Assembly: GCA_900542835.1 (NCBI GenBank)
Contig: UQPB01000089.1
Coordinates: 1 to 6,485 of the forward strand
Source: an uncultured Pelosinus sp.
GTDB lineage: Bacteria > Bacillota > Negativicutes > Sporomusales > Acetonemataceae
Length of the DNA: 6,485 bases
Reading direction: 5' to 3'
The notes under the pieces were generated by a model that saw only the letters and a list, made by a program, of their open reading frames with translations, was not told the origin of the DNA and did not search any database. Every line of letters begins with the position of its first letter. The stretch's first letter is position 1. Below are positions 1-4,815 of this stretch, in pieces. The translations under genes were made by a program, and so were the position numbers.

Positions 1-1
1 C

Positions 2-466
2 GGGCCGGTCCCGCCGCAGCAGCTAGCCGCAGAACTGGGGCTGACGGTCGCGTATAGCGCCGAGGAACTGCGTGAGCCCTATCTGTATCTGGGGCTGTAT
101 GATCCGGGCAGCCGTACCATCAGCCTGAATAGCAGCGCTATTGAACAGGTGCGTCAGTTTATCACCAGCCATATGCTGGCCGATCTTACCCCGCCGGGGG
201 ATATTGTGCGGCTGGTCTTATACCATGAGATTTTTCACGCTTTGGAGGAACAGACACCGGATATCTACACCCGCAGCCGGATGCTGCGGCGCAAAGCGCT
301 GGGGCTGTTTCCCTACCGCCGCGGCCTGGCGGGCGCGTCGGAGACGGGAGCGGTGCATTTCTCCCGTCTCATGGCGGAAACGCCTTACTCGCCCTGCATC
401 CATGAACGCTATTTGTTGCTGGCCCTGGGCCAGTTATCAATTGATTTTTTACCGCCGAGCGTGTAG
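2..466 (+). CDS. ImmA/IrrE-like HExxH zinc peptidase, C-terminal part (5' end outside window)
   Basis: The frame is open from the window edge to a TAG stop at 464-466 and gives about 154 residues. The visible part begins with a stretch like the N-terminal region of ImmA/IrrE-type peptidases: an 'LAAELGLTV' segment, then 'LYDPGSRTISLN'. Next comes LVLYHEIFHALEE, with the zinc-binding HEIFH at 224-238 (residues 75-79 of the visible part). A second Glu lies in ETGAVHFSRLMA (codon 341-343), placed like the third metal ligand in the 'ExxAxxFAxxLL' helix of that family. ImmA/IrrE proteins are intracellular metallopeptidases that often cleave a repressor. Here no phage or XRE repressor is visible. 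The gene lies 43 bases before uxuA on the same strand and probably shares its transcript. The family call is by motif only, the start is not in the window, and the substrate is unknown. Confidence 0.6.
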   Translation, partial: GPVPPQQLAAELGLTVAYSAEELREPYLYLGLYDPGSRTISLNSSAIEQVRQFITSHMLADLTPPGDIVRLVLYHEIFHALEEQTPDIYTRSRMLRRKALGLFPYRRGLAGASETGAVHFSRLMAETPYSPCIHERYLLLALGQLSIDFLPPSV

Positions 467-509
467 AATGAAAAAAAAGATGACCGGCGGCATCGAAAGG
501 AATATCGAC

Positions 510-1580
510 ATGCAAATGACCATGCGCTGGTTTGGCACCGGCTATGATGCGGTTACTCTCGAGCAGATCCGGCAGGTGCCGGGCGTTACCGGTGTTATTA
601 CCACTCTTTACGGCACGCAGCCCGGCGAAGCCTGGAAACAGGAGGATATTTTTGCCCTCAAGGCGGAGGTGGAGGCGTCCGGCCTGACGATCGCCGGCAT
701 TGAAAGCGTCAATATCCACGACTCCATCAAGGTCGGCAGCCCCGACCGCGACGGCTACATCGACAATTATATCCTCACCCTCGAACGGCTGGCGGCAGCT
801 GATATCCGTCTGATCTGCTACAATTTTATGCCGGTGTTCGACTGGACCCGCTCCGATCTCGCCAAACCGCGGCCGGACGGCAGCACCGTGCTGGCGTATG
901 ACCAGGCCCTGATCGACAAAATCAATCCCGACGACATGCTGTCCTCTATGGACGCGCAGTCCAACGGCTTTATTCTTCCCGGCTGGGAGCCGGAGCGGAT
1001 GGCCCGGATCAAGGAGCTGTTCGCACTGTACAAAGAGGTTGATGAGGAGAAGCTGTTCGCCAACCTTGGCTACTTCCTTAAACGCATTATGCCGACCTGC
1101 GAACGCTGCGGCATTAAGATGGCAATCCATCCCGATGATCCCGCCTGGCCGGTTTTTGGTCTGCCGCGGATTGTCACTAACAAGGAAAAGCTGCTGCGGC
1201 TGATCAGACTGGTGGACAGCCCCTGCAACGGTGTGACGCTCTGCAGCGGCAGCCTCGGCTCCAATCCCGCCAACGATATTCCCGATATTATTCACGCGCT
1301 CAAAGGACGCATCCATTTTGCCCATGTCCGCAATCTGCGGCACAATAGTCCCGGAAATTTCGAGGAGGCAGCTCATTTATCCAGTGACGGATCGCTGGAT
1401 ATATTCCAGATTATGAAGGCGCTTTATGATATTGGCTTTAACGGTCCTATTCGTTCCGATCACGGACGCGCCATCTGGGGCGAAGTGGGCATGCCCGGCT
1501 ACGGCCTGTATGACAGGGCGCTGGGCGCGGCTTATTTAAACGGATTATGGGAGAGCATTGATAAAATGTCCCGTCCCTAA
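510..1580 (+). CDS. uxuA: Mannonate dehydratase
   Basis: This 356-residue protein is close to the usual length of Gram-positive UxuA. The enzyme (EC 4.2.1.8) dehydrates D-mannonate to 2-keto-3-deoxy-D-gluconate in the cytoplasm, in the glucuronate branch of hexuronate catabolism. Family hallmarks run in order: N-terminal MRWFGTGYD; HPDDPAWPVFGLPRI with His207; CSGSLGSNP with Cys245; HVRN with His272; and RSDHGR with Asp317 and His318. The His, Cys, His and Asp are the expected metal (Mn/Fe) ligands of this TIM-barrel enzyme, so the active site looks intact. The ATG at 510 is chosen because AAGGA at 497-501 sits 8 bases upstream and the protein then begins as family members do. The frame stays open further upstream, and an in-frame ATG at 468 lacks a good ribosome site. 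The gene lies 43 bases after the peptidase gene and 42 bases before the GntR regulator. No uxuB is present in the window. Confidence 0.95.
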   Translation: MQMTMRWFGTGYDAVTLEQIRQVPGVTGVITTLYGTQPGEAWKQEDIFALKAEVEASGLTIAGIESVNIHDSIKVGSPDRDGYIDNYILTLERLAAADIRLICYNFMPVFDWTRSDLAKPRPDGSTVLAYDQALIDKINPDDMLSSMDAQSNGFILPGWEPERMARIKELFALYKEVDEEKLFANLGYFLKRIMPTCERCGIKMAIHPDDPAWPVFGLPRIVTNKEKLLRLIRLVDSPCNGVTLCSGSLGSNPANDIPDIIHALKGRIHFAHVRNLRHNSPGNFEEAAHLSSDGSLDIFQIMKALYDIGFNGPIRSDHGRAIWGEVGMPGYGLYDRALGAAYLNGLWESIDKMSRP

Positions 1581-1610
1581 TCGCTGCCCAAGTAATCGCC
1601 TCCGGAAAAA

Positions 1611-1625
1611 GGAGAGCTGACATTG
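1611..1625 (+). promoter_or_regulatory. Ribosome binding site that fixes the TTG start of the GntR gene
   Basis: GGAG at 1611-1614, preceded by an A run, is 8 bases before the TTG at 1623. No ATG in this frame gives a full winged-helix domain, so the TTG start is favoured. Confidence 0.75.
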
Positions 1626-2402
1626 CCCTATGACGATCAATTAGCGCATCTGAAGGAGCTGGCCTTGCAGGATGGCGAGGTCTATCCGGTATTGCGCCGC
1701 GCCATTGTGGAACTCTACCTGCAGCCGGGCGCTGTGTTAAGCATTAAGGATATCTGCGGCCATTTTCAGATGGGCCGCTCGCCTGTACGCGACGCTCTTA
1801 TCCGGCTGGATCAGGAAGGGCTTGTTACGTTGTTGCCGCAGCGCGGTACAATGATCTCGCAGATTGATCTGGCGCGGGTGGAACAGGAACGTTTCTTGCG
1901 GCTGTCGGTGGAAGAAGAGGTTATGAAGCTGTTCATGGCCTGTCATACCCCCTCTGAGATCACGCTGCTGCAGGAACTGCTGCGGCAGCAGCAGGAGCTC
2001 TGCGACCGTACAGACATTGATGTCCGCCGCTTCCTCTGGCTGGACGATGAGTTTCACCAGGTGTTTTATGCCGTAACCGATAAATTGTTCTGCCTGCAGA
2101 CCATCCAGAATGTGGGCGGTCATTATCGCCGCATGCGGCTGCTGACAGCCGGCATCAGAAGCAATCTCCAGGAAATCCTGCGGCAGCACAGCGCGTTGAT
2201 TACGGCACTGCAGGCCCGCGACACCGAGCTGATGTGCAATATCTTCCACTTTCATCTGCGCAAACTTGATCGTGAAGAACGCTTGCTGATGAAAAAATAC
2301 CCCTATTTATTCAAATGCGGCGATACGTACCCGCCGGCCTCGCCGATGTGGAAGGCGGATTATCTGCAGACGTTAAAAAGAAACGGCACCTGCATGACTT
2401 AG
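1623..2402 (+). CDS. GntR-family (FadR/FCD subfamily) transcriptional regulator, probable uxu regulator
   Basis: This 259-residue protein has an N-terminal winged helix-turn-helix (about residues 20-79) with the GntR signature SPVRDALIRLDQEGLV (S53-V68) followed by the wing 'LLPQRGTMIS'. The C-terminal half (about 90-225) is an all-helical FCD ligand domain. It carries the Asp/His metal-site pattern: D141 and H145 in LDDEFH, H189 in RQHSALITAL, and H211 in HFHLRK. The FCD family binds carboxylate ligands, often sugar acids. Translation starts at TTG (1623) with GGAG at 1611-1614, 8 bases upstream; no better ATG is nearby. It is the last gene of the + strand block, right after uxuA, so it most likely controls hexuronate genes in response to a pathway intermediate. 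The ligand and operator are inferred, since the operon promoter is outside the window. The tail after about residue 228 is not part of the recognised domains. Confidence 0.9.
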   Translation: MPYDDQLAHLKELALQDGEVYPVLRRAIVELYLQPGAVLSIKDICGHFQMGRSPVRDALIRLDQEGLVTLLPQRGTMISQIDLARVEQERFLRLSVEEEVMKLFMACHTPSEITLLQELLRQQQELCDRTDIDVRRFLWLDDEFHQVFYAVTDKLFCLQTIQNVGGHYRRMRLLTAGIRSNLQEILRQHSALITALQARDTELMCNIFHFHLRKLDREERLLMKKYPYLFKCGDTYPPASPMWKADYLQTLKRNGTCMT

Positions 2403-2572
2403 ATGTGGCAAGTCAGACATAAAGCAACAGAAATAAGTACCAGCATGTGCTGGAGTTGTCGGAAAAGGGCTTTTGGTAACATGCGCTTTTTACTGCGTTC
2501 CTCAAAAAGCAGAAAAACCAGTTGATCTATTGCTTGGCTTATAATTTTTGATTTGTACAAGCTTAGTGTTAT
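2403..2572. other. Intergenic stretch without recognisable gene
   Basis: These 170 bases separate the GntR stop from the terminator palindrome. A 40-codon ATG frame starts directly after the stop at 2403, but it has no ribosome site and a low-complexity basic product, so it is not called. A 14-base inverted repeat (CCAGCA-TG-TGCTGG, 2440-2453) lacks a following T run. No convincing promoter was seen. Confidence 0.5.
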
Positions 2573-2610
2573 AAAAAATGGCACACAGCAGCTGCTGTGT
2601 GCCATTTTTT
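2573..2610. terminator. Bidirectional intrinsic terminator, 38-base perfect palindrome
   Basis: GGCACACAGCAG (2580-2591) is followed directly by its exact complement CTGCTGTGTGCC (2592-2603). The flanking AAAAAAT (2573-2579) and ATTTTTT (2604-2610) extend the symmetry to 38 bases without a mismatch. Read on +, the GC-rich stem ends in a run of seven T; read on -, in a run of six T. It lies between two convergent transcription units and fits as the shared terminator of the uxuA-GntR block and of the TetR block. Confidence 0.9.
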
Positions 2611-2686
2611 TGAGCGGCTTGCCGCAACAGCCTCTTGTATGAACAAAAGCTGGCAAAAAGCTTTTAGTTGCAGCTGGGGCAAAGGG

Positions 2687-3388
2687 TTACTGGCGCCCGG
2701 AAGTACCAATGGCAATTCCGATCAACAACGCCGTGATATCCCGTAATTCGCGGTCATGGCGCTCGCGTTCGCGATCTTGACGCTCATGCCATTCTGTTTC
2801 GCTTTCATGCTGCCGGCGCCACATCTCCCGTTCGTGACGCTCATTTTCATTTCTTAGCCGATCGTCATGCTCGCGCTCACGCTGCTGCTCTTTCTCGCGA
2901 CGCTCACGCATGTCATGCAGTTCGCGATCATGACGTTGCCGTTCCCGTCGCAGCCGATCCTGCCGCTCGCGGCTGCTTTCATCCTGCCGGCGCTGGATCT
3001 CCCATTCATGACGCTCGTTTTCCTGTCTCAAGCGATTTTCATAATCTTTTTTATGTTCACGCTGTCGCCACTGCCAAATATCATACAGCCGGCGGTAATG
3101 GCGCTCACGCGCCTGTTCCTGCCGGCCTCTGCCCTTTTCATAGCGCCGCTGCTGCATTTCTTGCTTGTAGCGGTCAATTTCTACATAAACCCGTTCACCA
3201 TATTGTCGCTCCAGCGCCAGCCATTCCCGATCCTGCTCACGGCTGCGGCCCAGATGATTGCCGTTATAGTGGCGATCATATCGGAAATACCTATCGCCTG
3301 GCGCTGCCTCGATTATCGTTGCACCCCAACTGATTTGCAGGATACCTGTCAGCGAATAAATAATGAACTTTCTCGCTAAAGCGTTCAT
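2687..3388 (-). CDS. Exported, highly charged Arg/Glu/His-rich helical repeat protein, function unknown
   Basis: I do not recognise this 233-residue protein. Residues 1-29 look like a Sec signal peptide: basic start, hydrophobic core from F8 to I26, and a possible cut after A28 or A29. Residues 30-218 are almost entirely Arg, Glu, Asp, Gln, His and aromatic residues, with no cysteine. The pattern suggests a long charged helix or coiled coil. A 44-residue segment is duplicated without gaps (117-160 and 175-218, 27 of 44 identical). A 13-residue motif, RLRxExxRHxxEL-like, occurs four times (119, 145, 177, 203). The last 15 residues are a short glycine-rich hydrophobic tail (ALLIGIAIG), too short for a clear membrane span. 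The ATG at 3388 has AAGGAG (3397-3402) 8 bases upstream. It lies 27 bases after the other exported gene and is last in the TetR block. Envelope location is inferred from the signal peptide. The hydrophobic open frame on the opposite strand is a mirror of its charged codons. Confidence 0.75.
   Translation of the reverse strand: MNALARKFIIYSLTGILQISWGATIIEAAPGDRYFRYDRHYNGNHLGRSREQDREWLALERQYGERVYVEIDRYKQEMQQRRYEKGRGRQEQARERHYRRLYDIWQWRQREHKKDYENRLRQENERHEWEIQRRQDESSRERQDRLRRERQRHDRELHDMRERREKEQQREREHDDRLRNENERHEREMWRRQHESETEWHERQDRERERHDRELRDITALLIGIAIGTSGRQ
2735..3040 (-). repeat. Internal duplication in the charged exported protein gene (174-base period)
   Basis: The coding stretches 2909-3040 and 2735-2866 encode two 44-residue copies offset by 58 residues (174 bases). 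The DNA still shows the relation: TTCATGACGC at 3005 aligns with TTCGTGACGC at 2831, exactly 174 bases apart. Each copy contains two degenerate 13-residue motifs spaced 26 residues apart, which suggests an older duplication within the unit. Confidence 0.8.
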
Positions 3389-3415
3389 TGTCCCATCTCC
3401 TTTACGTCAGAGATA

Positions 3416-3907
3416 TCAATTAAAAAACACAACGGCTTTTTCGCCAAGAAAACTAGCGGTTTGAGCCGCTGTAAAAACTTTTTCCGCATCAGCTGTACTG
3501 ATAATAATGTCGCGTTTATTGTCTGCCAAGCGGAGCGCCGTTATGATCATAGGGGTTGTTCCGGCACGTGAGATTCCCTCCTGCGCCTGTCTGACTAAAT
3601 CAGGCGTAGAGGCATAGTCTACCATGCCACGGTCTCTTGCTAGAGCCGGATCAAGTTCCTGAACACCATATACCGGCCTGCCGGCTTCGTCAAAAATCGC
3701 AGGGGCAAACGTTGTTTCAAGCCCTAAGCCTCTGGCATCAATAATAAGGCCGGTAAAAGCAGAAACCGGCGCGGCTTGAGGAGGAACCTCAATTCCGGTT
3801 GCTTCTGCCGTCTGGCTGGGTAGGCTCTGTTCCGCGCCCTGAACGGTAAAGGCTGACAGGAGAAGGAGAGAGATGAGGAAAAATATTCTAACATACGATT
3901 TTCTCAC
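3416..3907 (-). CDS. Exported 163-residue protein of unknown function
   Basis: Residues 1-25 form a clear Sec signal peptide: MRKSYVR, then the hydrophobic core IFFLISLLLLSAF, with likely cleavage near VQG-A-E. There is no cysteine for lipidation, so it should be a soluble periplasmic or surface protein. A Pro/Ala/Gln-rich linker (about 27-50) leads to a compact alpha/beta domain (about 51-163). It has the segments FTGLIIDARGLGLE, FDEAGRPVYG, RGMVDYAS, PMIITALRLADNKRDIIIS and a C-terminal KAVVFFN. The 'TGLIIDARG...G.pVYG' pattern resembles small envelope proteins I associate from memory with diderm bacteria, sometimes near LPP20-like lipoproteins. I cannot name the family firmly. The start is GTG at 3907 with CCTCCTT on + at 3918-3924, read as AAGGAGG on -, 10 bases upstream. 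It lies 31 bases after the TetR gene and 27 before the charged-protein gene, so cotranscription is likely. Confidence 0.8.
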   Translation of the reverse strand: MRKSYVRIFFLISLLLLSAFTVQGAEQSLPSQTAEATGIEVPPQAAPVSAFTGLIIDARGLGLETTFAPAIFDEAGRPVYGVQELDPALARDRGMVDYASTPDLVRQAQEGISRAGTTPMIITALRLADNKRDIIISTADAEKVFTAAQTASFLGEKAVVFFN

Positions 3908-3924
3908 GCAAATGACGCCTCCTT
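3905..3924 (-). promoter_or_regulatory. Ribosome binding site and GTG start of the 163-residue exported protein
   Basis: AAGGAGG on the - strand (3918-3924) is a full-strength site 10 bases before GTG (3905-3907). The GTG start gives an intact signal peptide, while later starts would remove its basic end. Confidence 0.8.
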
Positions 3925-3938
3925 ATTTTTTAAAATTG

Positions 3939-4526
3939 CTACCTGCGACCATCGCTTTCTAAGAAAGGGTCCGTTTCCCTAGCCGCCAGCCCGTAATAAA
4001 GAATATCCATCGCTTTTTTAATCGTATCTAGAACGGTTAGGTTATTTTGAATAAGATAGTTTTCGTGCAGCAATTTATCGATCGTCGCACGATAAATAAC
4101 TTTGGCAATGTTGAGGTCAATAGGGCGAAAATATTTATCGGCTACGCCCTGGCTTAGAAGTGTTTCTACCCGTTTCCAGGAGTATTCGTGGTATTCGTCG
4201 CATTTTTTCCAGATGTCCGGCATGGAGCGTTTTAAGTCGAAAATAAACCGACTGCTGACTAATCCACCCATATTCGGTTCTGTTAAGAGCAACGCTTTTA
4301 ATTTCTCCTGAATTGTCATACCGCTGTTAATGATCACCTCATCCTGCTGACGCACAGTGTCCAGTAGTGATTCGACAACAGCGGCAATCAAATCTTCCTT
4401 GGAGAGAAAATGCTCGTATAGAGTGCTTTTGCTAACAGCCAGTCGTTTTGCCAGTTCGGCCATGGTGAATCGGATACTGTTTTCGTTGAGTTCCTCAACC
4501 GCTGCGGCCATGATCAACTTACGCAA
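3939..4526 (-). CDS. TetR-family transcriptional repressor
   Basis: This 195-residue protein is of normal TetR size. The N-terminal DNA-binding domain has the helix-turn-helix at about residues 21-40, FTMAELAKRLAVSKSTLYEHF, followed by SKEDLIAAVV, the typical TetR signature. Residues about 50-190 form the helical ligand and dimerisation part, which has no recognisable ligand signature. The start is TTG at 4526, because AAGGAGG on the - strand (4534-4540) lies 7 bases upstream. The first in-frame ATG (4511) would be 22 bases from that site and would remove part of helix 1. It heads a three-gene block with two exported proteins, and a promoter with a GTAC-containing inverted repeat lies upstream. 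Autoregulation together with control of the two envelope genes is the simplest reading. No efflux pump, a common TetR partner, is present in the window. Confidence 0.92.
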   Translation of the reverse strand: MRKLIMAAAVEELNENSIRFTMAELAKRLAVSKSTLYEHFLSKEDLIAAVVESLLDTVRQQDEVIINSGMTIQEKLKALLLTEPNMGGLVSSRFIFDLKRSMPDIWKKCDEYHEYSWKRVETLLSQGVADKYFRPIDLNIAKVIYRATIDKLLHENYLIQNNLTVLDTIKKAMDILYYGLAARETDPFLESDGRR

Positions 4527-4540
4527 ACAATTACCTCCTT
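4524..4540 (-). promoter_or_regulatory. Ribosome binding site that fixes the TTG start of the TetR gene
   Basis: AAGGAGG on the - strand (4534-4540) stands 7 bases from TTG (4524-4526), which is much better placed than for the internal ATG at 4511. Confidence 0.8.
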
Positions 4541-4545
4541 CCAGT

Positions 4546-4582
4546 TTGTACCGACAGTACTCGCCAGGTTTTTATAGTACAA
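4546..4582. promoter_or_regulatory. Possible TetR operator: TTGTAC / GTACAA inverted repeat
   Basis: TTGTAC (4546-4551) and its complement GTACAA (4577-4582) are separated by 25 bases, with a further GTAC at 4557-4560. The right arm touches the predicted -10 of the TetR promoter and the rest covers the expected transcription start, so binding here would block transcription. The spacing is wider than in a simple TetR operator, so this could be two half-occupied sites or chance. Function is inferred from position only. Confidence 0.35.
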
Positions 4583-4610
4583 CAATAACTGCATTTTCTT
4601 TCCATGTCAA
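4582..4610 (-). promoter_or_regulatory. Sigma-70/SigA-type promoter of the TetR block
   Basis: On the - strand a perfect TTGACA (-35, 4605-4610) is separated by 17 bases from TATTGT (-10, 4582-4587, four of six consensus positions). The surrounding sequence is AT-rich. Transcription would start near 4575, giving a leader of about 50 bases before the TTG start. The start point is predicted, not measured. Confidence 0.6.
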
Positions 4611-4747
4611 TATTAAAAAATAAAATTTTACCTAAAAATAAAAAAGGGGAAGAATAAAAAGCTCGGCAAATCTTGCTTGTTTAACCGTTAACCCCACATG
4701 CATTTTTTGCTTTACACATCCTGCATCTGAAACTGGCTAAGATGAAC

Positions 4748-4782
4748 AAAAAATGGCTCCCTGCTATTTAGCGGAAGCCATT
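4748..4782 (-). terminator. Intrinsic terminator of the esterase gene
   Basis: The stem arms AATGGCT (4752-4758) and AGCCATT (4776-4782) enclose a further paired section with one mismatch and one bulge around a 4-base loop. On the - strand the stem ends in a run of six T (4748-4753). It lies 34 bases after the esterase stop codon. The + strand lacks an equally good T run, so it acts mainly for the - strand. Confidence 0.85.
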
Positions 4783-4815
4783 CTTTGTTTATTCCTCTGC
4801 AACCCAATTCATTTT

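Noticed and set aside
141..509. N-terminal extension of uxuA in the same frame
   Set aside because: It overlaps the HExxH peptidase frame and has no UxuA homology. The ATG at 510 has a proper ribosome site and a family-like N-terminus.
369..1376. 335-residue open frame on - strand opposite uxuA
   Set aside because: It is a shadow of the conserved uxuA frame with no recognisable domain and no ribosome site. It also runs into the peptidase gene.
2440..2453. CCAGCA-TG-TGCTGG inverted repeat after the GntR gene
   Set aside because: The loop is too small and no T run follows. No role could be supported.
2399..2656. 85-residue open frame on - strand across the intergenic region
   Set aside because: It reads straight through the 38-base terminator palindrome and has low-complexity composition without a ribosome site.
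2645..2665. AAAAGCT...AGCTTTT hairpin just after the charged-protein gene
   Set aside because: The stem has only two G-C pairs and would be weak. The strong palindrome at 2573-2610 is the better terminator.
2867..3379. Open frame on + strand coding a 170-residue, very hydrophobic 'membrane protein'
   Set aside because: It is the mirror of the charged Arg/Glu/His-rich gene on the - strand: complements of charged codons read as Leu, Ala, Ile and Phe. It has no convincing ribosome site, whereas the - strand gene has a signal peptide, a good ribosome site and operon context.
4681..4691. TTAACCGTTAA small palindrome between fes and the TetR promoter
   Set aside because: It is only 11 bases, sits upstream of the -35 and is away from any gene start. 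Chance is likely in AT-rich sequence.
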